Source: an uncultured Polaromonas sp.
Lineage (GTDB): Bacteria > Pseudomonadota > Gammaproteobacteria > Burkholderiales > Burkholderiaceae
DNA length: 6,102 bases
Direction of reading: 5' to 3'
Assembly (NCBI GenBank): GCA_946479075.1
Contig: CAMLDT010000207.1
Coordinates: forward strand, 1-6,102
Made by a program: the position numbers and the translations under genes. The notes below the pieces were generated by a model, which saw only the letters and a program-made list of their open reading frames with translations, was not told where the DNA came from and did not search any database. Of this stretch, positions 1 through 5,414 are shown in pieces. The first letter of the stretch is position 1. The number at the start of each line of letters is the position of its first letter.

Positions 1-288
1 GTCGGCTCCGTCATTTTTGTGGTGGTGGTGGTGGGCGGCATGGGCTCGCTGTCCGGTGCTTTTGTGGCTTCGCTGCTGATTGGCATCATCCAGACCTTTG
101 CCGTGGCCTTTGACTATTCGCTGGCCACGCTGGCCGAACAAATCGGCTTGCCGCTGAGCACTGCCGCCATGAACAACTCCTACATCAAACTCACGCTGTC
201 CCAGGTTGCGCCCATTCTTCCTTACCTGTTCCTGGTCCTGATCCTGATCTTCAGGCCACGCGGCCTGCTCGGAAAGCGGGAGGGATGA
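1..288 (+). CDS. livH: HAAT-family ABC importer permease LivH, C-terminal 95 residues (5' truncated by window)
   Basis: Inner-membrane permease subunit of a branched-chain amino acid-type ABC importer; it would pair with LivM to form the translocation channel. The reading frame is open from the first base, so the gene begins upstream; the GTG at 19 is an internal valine codon, not a start. The visible part begins with a valine-rich membrane segment running into GGMGSLSGA, the conserved glycine-rich stretch near the end of LivH proteins. Two further hydrophobic segments follow (roughly window residues 20-37 and 63-80), then a short basic tail RPRGLLGKREG, the usual LivH ending. The stop TGA (286-288) overlaps the livM ATG by 4 nt (ATGA), which indicates translational coupling. 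The family call is strong; the transported substrate cannot be read from this fragment. Confidence 0.9.
   Translation, partial: VGSVIFVVVVVGGMGSLSGAFVASLLIGIIQTFAVAFDYSLATLAEQIGLPLSTAAMNNSYIKLTLSQVAPILPYLFLVLILIFRPRGLLGKREG
278..284 (+). promoter_or_regulatory. Shine-Dalgarno GGGAGGG bearing on the livM start
   Basis: A strong purine-rich ribosome-binding site inside the end of livH. It directly abuts the ATG at 285, which is too close for normal initiation, but lies 6 nt before a second in-frame ATG at 291. Spacing therefore favours initiation at 291 (protein starting MQNYY) over 285 (MSMQNYY), a difference of two residues. Confidence 0.55.
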
Positions 289-1580
289 GCATGCAGAACT
301 ACTACCAATTCAAGCCACTCAATGTCGGGCGCTGGCTGACCTGGGGGCTGTTTGCATTGCTGCTCATCCTTGCGCCCAGGGTGTTTGCCAGCGGGCTGGC
401 CCTGACCGTGCTGTCGCAGATGGGCATTGCCATCATTGCCTGCCTTTCCTACAACATGCTGCTGGGGCAGGGCGGCATGCTGAGCTTCGGCCACGCGGTG
501 TACACCGGTCTTGGGTCCTTTCTCGCCATCCATGCACTCAACAGTGTCGGCAACGGTTCTCTGCCACTGCCGGTATCTGCCGTTCCCCTGGTGGGCGGGC
601 TGGCGGGTGCCGGTTTTGCCGTGCTGTTCGGTTATGTCACCACCCGCAAGTCCGGAACCACCTTCGCCATGATCACACTGGGCTTGGGCGAGCTGGTGTT
701 TGCCCTGTCGCTGATGATTCCGGAGTTCTTTGGTGGCGAGGGCGGCGTCTCGGGCAACCGCACGGCAGGCAAGGCCATGTTCGGCATCACTTTTGGACCG
801 CAAATCCAGGTCTATTACCTGATTGCGCTGTACACCTTTGTCGCCGTTGCCGCCATGTTCGCGTTCACGCGCACACCGCTCGGGCGCATGCTCAATGCGG
901 TGCGGGACAACCCCGAACGCGTCGAGTTTGTCGGTTACGACACGCAAAAAGTCCGTTATTTCGCCTTCATCATTGCCGGTTTTTTTGCCGGCATTTCGGG
1001 CGGCCTGGCAGCGCTGAACTTCGAGATCGTCACGGCGGAGGTGGTCGGCGCCGCGCGCTCGGGCGCTTACCTGTTGTTTACCTTTCTGGGCGGGGCCACC
1101 TTCTTTTTCGGGCCCATCATCGGCGCCATCCTGATGGTGCTGGCTTTTGTGCTTCTGTCCGAGTTCACCCAGGCCTGGCTGCTTTACCTCGGCCTGGTGT
1201 TCCTGTTCATGGTGATGTACGCCCCGGGAGGCATCGCCAGCCTGATCATGATGAACCTGCGCGTTGCAGCTTTCGGCAAACTGCGGCAGCTGTGGGTGAG
1301 TTATCTGGCCATGACAGTGACGGTGCTGGTGCTGCTGGCCGGCGCCGGCGCCATGATCGAGATGATTTATCACCTGCAGCTCAGCACGGCCCTGGGATCG
1401 AAGCTCCAGTTTTTGGGCGTCACGCTTGACGCGAAGAACCTCAACAGCTGGTTTGGCTCGGCCTTTGTCATGCTGACCGGGCTGGGGCTGTTTGAAGTCA
1501 CGCGCCGCCAGTTCCTGATCGAGTGGGGCGAGATCCAGGAGTACATCGAAAAAGAAATCAAGCGCCGGGAGGCACTATGA
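285..1580 (+). CDS. livM: HAAT-family ABC importer permease LivM with C-terminal extension
   Basis: Second inner-membrane permease of the importer, 431 aa. About nine hydrophobic segments cover residues 18 to 318 in the LivM pattern. LivM hallmarks include YNMLLGQGGMLSFGH at 56-70 (substrate-path region) and the cytoplasmic coupling loop TPLGRMLNAVRDNPERVEF (197-215), the EAA-like element that contacts the ATPases. Most LivM proteins stop soon after the YAPGGIASL motif (312-320). This one continues about 110 residues, with two more hydrophobic stretches (about 337-357 and 388-405) and a charged helical tail rich in Glu/Lys/Arg (407-431). E. coli LivM is similarly long, but as I recall its extra length is N-terminal. 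The outer start (285, ATGA overlap with livH) is given; ATG 291 has the better-spaced ribosome-binding site. The permease call is firm, the function of the extension unknown. Confidence 0.95.
   Translation: MSMQNYYQFKPLNVGRWLTWGLFALLLILAPRVFASGLALTVLSQMGIAIIACLSYNMLLGQGGMLSFGHAVYTGLGSFLAIHALNSVGNGSLPLPVSAVPLVGGLAGAGFAVLFGYVTTRKSGTTFAMITLGLGELVFALSLMIPEFFGGEGGVSGNRTAGKAMFGITFGPQIQVYYLIALYTFVAVAAMFAFTRTPLGRMLNAVRDNPERVEFVGYDTQKVRYFAFIIAGFFAGISGGLAALNFEIVTAEVVGAARSGAYLLFTFLGGATFFFGPIIGAILMVLAFVLLSEFTQAWLLYLGLVFLFMVMYAPGGIASLIMMNLRVAAFGKLRQLWVSYLAMTVTVLVLLAGAGAMIEMIYHLQLSTALGSKLQFLGVTLDAKNLNSWFGSAFVMLTGLGLFEVTRRQFLIEWGEIQEYIEKEIKRREAL
1567..1572 (+). promoter_or_regulatory. Shine-Dalgarno GGGAGG at the end of livM
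   Basis: Strong ribosome-binding site inside the last codons of livM, 4 nt before an ATG at 1577 that overlaps the livM stop as ATGA. No known gene starts there; the only reading frame it serves is a 26-codon micro-ORF ending at the livG start. By contrast livG itself has only a weak GGGGGA (1641-1646) 7 nt upstream. This suggests the site once served livG directly, or now loads ribosomes that reach livG through the micro-ORF. Confidence 0.55.
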
Positions 1581-1657
1581 GCTCCCACGCCCGTCCCTTC
1601 GCGTACTTCGCCGCCCCCCGGGGCGTCGTTGGCTCCGGCTGGGGGAAAACAATATGA
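1576..1657 (+). repeat. Possible small palindrome-bearing insertion flanked by TATGA direct repeats
   Basis: The five bases TATGA occur at 1576-1580 and again at 1653-1657, exactly 77 nt apart, at the livM stop and the livG start. Between them lies a GC-rich stretch with a near-perfect palindrome CGCCCC-CC-GGGGCG (1612-1625). Removing one 77-nt unit would restore a simple ATGA overlap with a GGGAGG ribosome-binding site, like the other junctions in this operon. The sequence also resembles, from memory and unverified, short repeats with a CCCCCC-GGGG core scattered between genes in Comamonadaceae. The direct repeat is only 5 bp and could be coincidence, since ATGA overlaps are common. Confidence 0.35.
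1577..1657 (+). CDS. 26-codon micro-ORF bridging livM and livG (possible translational coupler)
   Basis: Begins at an ATG overlapping the livM stop (ATGA, 1577-1580) and ends with a TGA overlapping the livG ATG (ATGA, 1654-1657). A strong Shine-Dalgarno lies 4 nt upstream. The predicted peptide starts MSSHARPFAYF and ends GSGWGKTI; it has no recognisable domain, signal or membrane segment. Its likely value is carrying ribosomes through the gap to the weakly initiated livG, not making a functional peptide. It could equally be a chance frame created by a small insertion. No protein-level evidence is visible. Confidence 0.3.
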   Translation: MSSHARPFAYFAAPRGVVGSGWGKTI

Positions 1658-2424
1658 CCTACGCACTTGAATTAAAAGATCTGCGCAAGAGTTTTGGCAG
1701 GACCGAGATCATCCGCGGCGTCAACCTGGCCGTGAACGCCGGCGAACGCGTCGGCATCATCGGCCCCAATGGCGCCGGCAAGTCCACGCTGTTCAATCTC
1801 ATCAGCGGGCGCTTCGAGCCCAGCAGCGGTGATGTTTTGCTGGGCGGCAAGCGCATCAACGGTAAAAGACCGTTTGAAATCAACCGCATGGGCCTGTCCC
1901 GCAGTTTCCAGATCACCAACATCTTTCCCAAGCTCAGCGTTTTTGAAAACCTGCGTTGCGGCGTGCTCTGGAGCCTGGGCTACAAATACACCTTCCTGAA
2001 GTTCCTGGCCGATCTGGATGACGCGAACGAACGCGCCGACGAGCTGATGAAAATGATCAAGCTCGACAAGAAACGCGACGTGCTGGCCATCAACCTGACC
2101 TATGCGGAGCAACGTGCCCTCGAAATCGGCATCACCATCGCCGGTGGCGCCGGCGTCATCCTGCTTGATGAGCCGACCGCCGGCATGAGCCGCAGCGAAA
2201 CCAGCCGCTTCATCAGCCTGATCAAGGAAGTCACCGTGGGCAAGACCCTGCTGACGGTCGAGCATGACATGGGGGTGGTGTTCGGCCTGGCTGATCGCAT
2301 TGCCGTCGTCGTGTACGGCGAGGTGCTGGCCTTCGATACACCCGACGCGGTGCGCGCCAATGCGCGCGTGCAGGAGGCCTACCTGGGCTCTCACGTCGCC
2401 GAATCACAGGCAGGAGGCCACTGA
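1654..2424 (+). CDS. livG: HAAT-family ABC importer ATP-binding protein LivG
   Basis: Cytoplasmic ATPase subunit, 256 aa, the usual LivG length. Visible motifs are Walker A GPNGAGKST (37-45, Lys43), Q-loop Gln86 in RSFQITNIFP, signature LTYAEQR (148-154), Walker B GVILLDEPTAG (167-177, Asp172 and Glu173) and H-loop His204 in TVEHDMG. The tail VQEAYLG (239-245) is typical of LivG. The signature is unusual: LivG proteins normally carry LSYGEQR, and the glycine that contacts the partner's ATP is alanine here (Ala151, codon GCG at 2104-2106). Its own Walker and H-loop residues are intact. The start at 1654 gives the standard MTYALELKDLRKSFG opening; the ribosome-binding site is weak (GGGGGA), so translation probably depends on coupling from upstream. 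The stop overlaps the livF start by 1 nt. It should form a heterodimer with LivF on the LivHM channel. Confidence 0.95.
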   Translation: MTYALELKDLRKSFGRTEIIRGVNLAVNAGERVGIIGPNGAGKSTLFNLISGRFEPSSGDVLLGGKRINGKRPFEINRMGLSRSFQITNIFPKLSVFENLRCGVLWSLGYKYTFLKFLADLDDANERADELMKMIKLDKKRDVLAINLTYAEQRALEIGITIAGGAGVILLDEPTAGMSRSETSRFISLIKEVTVGKTLLTVEHDMGVVFGLADRIAVVVYGEVLAFDTPDAVRANARVQEAYLGSHVAESQAGGH

Positions 2425-3119
2425 TGTTAAAGGTAGAAAACCTCCACGCCTATTACGGCAAGAGCCATGTGCTGCATGGCGTTCATTTTGATGTTCAGCC
2501 TGGGGAAATTGTCGCCCTGCTGGGTCGCAATGGTTCGGGCCGTTCCACCACGGCCAAGGCGATCATGGGCCTGGTCGATTGCCAGGGCGCCATAGAGTGG
2601 AAAGGCCGGCAGATCACCGGTCGCAAAGCTTACGAGGTCGCGCACATGGGCATCGGTTATGTGCCCGAGAACCGCGACATCTTCCCCACCCTGACCGTGC
2701 ACCAAAACCTGATGCTGGGGCAAAAGGGCAGTGGCAAAGGCAGCCGCTGGTCGTTTGAAGACATGTACCAGATGTTTCCGCGGCTCAGGGAGCGGCAGCA
2801 CACGGAGGCCGGCGTGTTGTCTGGCGGTGAGCAGCAGATGCTGACCCTGTGCCGTGCCCTGATGGGCGACCCGGACCTGATCATCATTGACGAGCCGACC
2901 GAAGGCCTGGCACCGAAGATTGTCGAACTGGTGGGCCAATACCTGCAGACCCTGAAGTCCAAGGGGATTTCCGTGTTGCTGATCGAGCAGAAGCTGACCA
3001 TTGCCATGGCGATCTCGGACCGCGCGTTGGTCATGGGGCATGGCAGCATCGTCTTCCAGGGGACACCCGACAGCCTCAGGGCCGACGCCTATATCCGCAA
3101 GGAGTGGCTGGAAGTCTGA
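2424..3119 (+). CDS. livF: HAAT-family ABC importer ATP-binding protein LivF
   Basis: Second cytoplasmic ATPase subunit, 231 aa, normal for LivF. Motifs: Walker A region GRNGSGRST (34-42), signature LSGGEQQ (132-138), Walker B LIIIDEPTEG (152-161, Asp156 and Glu157), and EQ at 188-189 where other ABC proteins have the H-loop EH; the Gln is usual for LivF. YVPENRDIFPTLTV (79-92) is the characteristic LivF segment around the Q-loop position. The key oddity is Arg40 (CGT, 2541-2543) in place of the Walker A lysine that normally binds the ATP phosphates. The rest of the fold is well preserved, so this is not decay; I believe related burkholderial LivF proteins can share it, which is unverified. 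The start follows a textbook AGGAGG (2412-2417) with 6-nt spacing and overlaps the livG stop (TGATG). It is the last gene of the importer operon. Confidence 0.95.
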   Translation: MLKVENLHAYYGKSHVLHGVHFDVQPGEIVALLGRNGSGRSTTAKAIMGLVDCQGAIEWKGRQITGRKAYEVAHMGIGYVPENRDIFPTLTVHQNLMLGQKGSGKGSRWSFEDMYQMFPRLRERQHTEAGVLSGGEQQMLTLCRALMGDPDLIIIDEPTEGLAPKIVELVGQYLQTLKSKGISVLLIEQKLTIAMAISDRALVMGHGSIVFQGTPDSLRADAYIRKEWLEV

Positions 3120-3124
3120 GTCAT

Positions 3125-3140
3125 CAGGCCCGCAGGCCCG
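3125..3140 (+). repeat. Tandem 8-bp repeat CAGGCCCG x2 after livF
   Basis: Two exact copies of CAGGCCCG lie head to tail 5 nt after the livF stop, followed by GGTTTTG. The two GGCC cores can pair into a 4-bp stem with a CGCA loop, but the stem is too short and the T-run too brief for a convincing intrinsic terminator. Transcription from the liv operon may therefore run on into the beta-oxidation genes. Confidence 0.4.
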
Positions 3141-3177
3141 GTTTTGTCGCGGCAGGGACAATGCCAACAACTTTCAG

Positions 3178-3190
3178 GTTGCACTGCAAC
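3178..3190. promoter_or_regulatory. Perfect inverted repeat GTTGCA-C-TGCAAC over the -35 box (candidate operator)
   Basis: Six-base arms match perfectly around a single central C. The site covers the proposed -35 hexamer TTGCAC (3179-3184), a place where a bound dimeric regulator would block RNA polymerase. TGCA-containing dyads bind several regulators; I recall the PHA regulator PhaR of Burkholderiales using TGC/GCA-type sites, but I cannot assign this one. Confidence 0.4.
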
Positions 3191-3206
3191 ATAAGCTCTC
3201 TACAAT
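3179..3206 (+). promoter_or_regulatory. Candidate sigma70 promoter for the beta-oxidation operon
   Basis: TTGCAC (3179-3184, matching TTGACA at 3 of 6 positions) is separated by 16 nt from TACAAT (3201-3206, 5 of 6 matches to TATAAT). Transcription would start near 3213, leaving a 5' leader of about 87 nt before the ATG at 3300. This is the most AT-rich patch of the 180-nt gap, and two dyads overlap it. Sequence match only. Confidence 0.5.
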
Positions 3207-3232
3207 AAGAAAAGAACGGTCGTACTATTTTT
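3207..3232. promoter_or_regulatory. Imperfect dyad centred on ACG-GT-CGT at the predicted transcription start (candidate TetR-type operator)
   Basis: Pairing outward from the centre at 3219/3220, 9 of 12 base pairs match: an ACG/CGT core (3216-3218 with 3221-3223), then AG/CT (3213-3214 with 3225-3226), AA/TT (3210-3211 with 3228-3229) and AA/TT (3207-3208 with 3231-3232). It begins directly after the -10 box and spans the predicted +1, a classic repressor position. Length and core resemble TetR-family operators. In beta-proteobacteria, fatty acid degradation genes are assigned by comparative genomics to the TetR-family regulator FadP, an obvious candidate; I do not know its consensus well enough to claim a match. 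Confidence 0.4.
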
Positions 3233-3299
3233 GGCCTGACTTCCCGCGGCCTGCCTCGAACCGGCTGGCGGCTGACAATCAAGCAATAAAGGAAATCAC

Positions 3300-5399
3300 A
3301 TGACAGCGAAATACGAAGTCCACGGCAGTGTGGCGGTCATCACCCTCGACAACCCGCCTGTCAATGGATTGGGTCACGCGACCCGCCTGGGCATCACCGA
3401 CGGCCTGCAGAAAGCCAATGCCGATACAGCTGTCAAATCCATCGTGCTGACCGGCGCCGGAAAGGCCTTCTCCGGCGGCGCCGACATCAAGGAATTCGGC
3501 ACACCCAAGGCGCTGGCCGAGCCCAACCTGCTGAGCGTGATTCTGGCCGTCGAGAACTCGTCCAAGCCTGTGGTGGCTGCCGTACACACCGTGTGCATGG
3601 GTGGCGGTCTGGAGCTCGCGCTCGGCTGCCACTACCGCATCGCGGCGCCCGGCACCAACGTGGCCTTGCCCGAAGTCAAGCTGGGCCTGATCCCCGGCGC
3701 CGGCGGCACGCAGCGCCTGCCACGCGCCCTGGGCGTTGAGCCTGCGCTCAACATGATTGTCAGCGGCGAGCCGGTCAAGAGCGAATTGCTGGCCCAGATT
3801 CCCGGCCAGAAGCTGTTCGACAAGATGGCAGCGTCCGCCGAATCGCTGGCTCAGGAAGCGCTGGCCTATGCCCAGTCCGTATCCGACACGCGCCCCTTGC
3901 CGCTGGTGCGCAACCTGCCGTGCAAACACCCCAACGGCGACGCCTACTTCCAGTTTGCCCGCAACATGGTCAAGGGCATGGCCAAAAACTTCCCCGCACC
4001 GCTCAAATGTGTGGATGCGGTGGAAGCGGCCACGAAGAAAAAGTTCGACGACGGCATGGTCTACGAACGCGAGAATTTCATCAACCTGATGTGGACGCCC
4101 GAGAGCCGGGCCCTGCGCCATATTTTTGCCGCAGAACGTGCCGCCTCCAAGATTCCGGACGTGCCGGAAGACACCGTCAAGCGCGAGATCAAGTCGGTGG
4201 CCGTCATTGGCGCAGGCACCATGGGCGGCGGCATTGCCATGAACTTCCTGAACGCCGGCATTCCCGTGAAGATGCTGGAAATGAAGCAGGAAGCACTGGA
4301 CAAAGGCATCGCCACCATCCGCAAGAACTACGAATCCCAGGTCAAGCGCGGCAAGCTCAAGCAGGACAAGTACGACCAGCGCATGAGCCTGCTCAGCACC
4401 ACCCTGAGCTACGACGACCTGAAAGACGCCGACCTGGTGATCGAAGCCGTGTTCGAGGAAATGGGCGTCAAGGAAAAGGTCTTCAAGGAACTGGACCGGG
4501 TGATGAAGCCCGGCGCCATCCTGGCCTCGAATACCTCCACGCTGGACGTCAACAAAATCGCCGCCTTCACCAAGCGTCCGCAGGATGTGGTCGGCATGCA
4601 TTTCTTCAGCCCGGCCAATGTCATGAAGCTGCTGGAAGTCATCCGCGGTGACAAGACCGCCAAGGATGTGCTGGCCACGGTGATGGCCGTCAGCAAGAAG
4701 ATCCGCAAGACCGCGGTCGTGTCCGGCGTTTGCGACGGCTTCATCGGCAACCGCATGATCGAGCAGTACGGCCGCCAGGGCGGTTTCCTGCTGGACGAAG
4801 GCTGCACGCCGGCCCAGGTGGACAAAGCCATGGAAAAATTCGGCATGGCCATGGGTCCGTTCCGCATGGGCGATCTGGCCGGCAACGACATCGGCTGGGC
4901 CATCCGCAAGCGCCGTTATACCGAAAAGCCGGACATGAAATACAGCAAGACCGCGGACCTGCTGTGCGAGAAGGGCCGCTTCGGCCAGAAAACCGGTGCC
5001 GGCTGGTACGACTACGTGCCCGGCAAGCGGGACGCCATCCCGAACGCCGAAGTCGTGAAGATGATCGAGGACCACCGCGCCGCCCAGGGCATCACGCCGC
5101 GCAAGATTTCCGACGAGGAAATCGTGCAGCGCCTGATTTATGCGCTGGTCAACGAAGCCGCACACATTCTGGAAGAAGGCATTGCTTCCCGGGCCAGCGA
5201 CATCGACATGGTCTATCTGATGGGGTATGGCTTTCCGATTTACCGCGGCGGCCCCATGCTGTATGCGGACCAGGTGGGCCTGTTCAACGTGGTGCAGAGC
5301 ATGCAGCGTTTTGCGCAGAACCCGCTGGACGATGCGAAGTTCTGGCAGCCTGCGCCTTTGCTCGCCAAGCTGGCCGCCGAAGGCAAGACGTTTAATTAA
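3300..5399 (+). CDS. fadB: Bifunctional enoyl-CoA hydratase / 3-hydroxyacyl-CoA dehydrogenase (MFE-1 type)
   Basis: Beta-oxidation enzyme of 699 aa: hydrates trans-2-enoyl-CoA to (3S)-hydroxyacyl-CoA, then oxidises it with NAD+ to 3-ketoacyl-CoA. Residues 1-190 are a crotonase domain with oxyanion motifs FSGGADIKE (57-65) and GGGLE (101-105), and both catalytic glutamates, Glu105 and Glu125 (in LPEVKLGLIPGAGGTQRL). A linker leads to a Rossmann domain with GAGTMGGG (304-311). The dehydrogenase residues align as Ser413, His434 (MHFFSP), Glu446 and Asn484 (FIGNRM). Paired C-terminal 3HCDH domains fill about 480-699. The size and order match peroxisomal MFE-1 and the FadB-like protein of Ralstonia eutropha's beta-oxidation operon (recalled). 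AAAGGA (3288-3293) sits 6 nt before the ATG. Both active sites look intact; chain-length preference is not readable. Confidence 0.95.
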   Translation: MTAKYEVHGSVAVITLDNPPVNGLGHATRLGITDGLQKANADTAVKSIVLTGAGKAFSGGADIKEFGTPKALAEPNLLSVILAVENSSKPVVAAVHTVCMGGGLELALGCHYRIAAPGTNVALPEVKLGLIPGAGGTQRLPRALGVEPALNMIVSGEPVKSELLAQIPGQKLFDKMAASAESLAQEALAYAQSVSDTRPLPLVRNLPCKHPNGDAYFQFARNMVKGMAKNFPAPLKCVDAVEAATKKKFDDGMVYERENFINLMWTPESRALRHIFAAERAASKIPDVPEDTVKREIKSVAVIGAGTMGGGIAMNFLNAGIPVKMLEMKQEALDKGIATIRKNYESQVKRGKLKQDKYDQRMSLLSTTLSYDDLKDADLVIEAVFEEMGVKEKVFKELDRVMKPGAILASNTSTLDVNKIAAFTKRPQDVVGMHFFSPANVMKLLEVIRGDKTAKDVLATVMAVSKKIRKTAVVSGVCDGFIGNRMIEQYGRQGGFLLDEGCTPAQVDKAMEKFGMAMGPFRMGDLAGNDIGWAIRKRRYTEKPDMKYSKTADLLCEKGRFGQKTGAGWYDYVPGKRDAIPNAEVVKMIEDHRAAQGITPRKISDEEIVQRLIYALVNEAAHILEEGIASRASDIDMVYLMGYGFPIYRGGPMLYADQVGLFNVVQSMQRFAQNPLDDAKFWQPAPLLAKLAAEGKTFN

Positions 5400-5414
5400 T
5401 TCCTGGAGATTCCC

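Noticed and set aside
19..288. GTG at 19 as the start of a small 89-aa protein
   Set aside because: The frame is open to the window edge and the protein is clearly the C-terminal part of LivH, so the GTG is an internal valine codon.
222..1373. 383-residue open frame on the minus strand opposite livM
   Set aside because: Composition is abnormal (very high His, Gln, Gly), typical of an antisense shadow of a hydrophobic membrane protein gene; no domain is recognisable.
1612..1625. The CGCCCC-CC-GGGGCG palindrome as an intrinsic terminator between livM and livG
   Set aside because: No T-run follows it, and it sits inside an operon whose genes are translationally coupled.
2541..2543. LivF Arg40 as a sign of pseudogenisation
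   Set aside because: All other motifs, the length, the ribosome-binding site and operon overlap are intact, and the partner LivG carries a matching change; functional asymmetry is more likely than decay.
3127..3145. Intrinsic terminator after livF (GGCC-CGCA-GGCC then CGGTTTT)
   Set aside because: The stem is only 4 bp, the T-run is four bases and separated by CGG; too weak to call.
2427..3170. 247-residue minus-strand frame opposite livF
   Set aside because: Antisense shadow: its composition reflects the complement of livF and no motif is visible.
3920..4651. 243-residue + strand frame inside the fadB-like gene
   Set aside because: Out-of-frame shadow rich in Arg, Gln, His and Gly, wholly inside a gene with strong family identity.
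3279..5165. 628-residue open frame on the minus strand opposite the fadB-like gene
   Set aside because: It mirrors the codon bias of the + strand gene (G/C third positions remove antisense stops). Its translation is low-complexity, rich in His, Gly, Ala, Asp and Gln, with no recognisable motif, while the + strand frame has all catalytic residues of a known enzyme.
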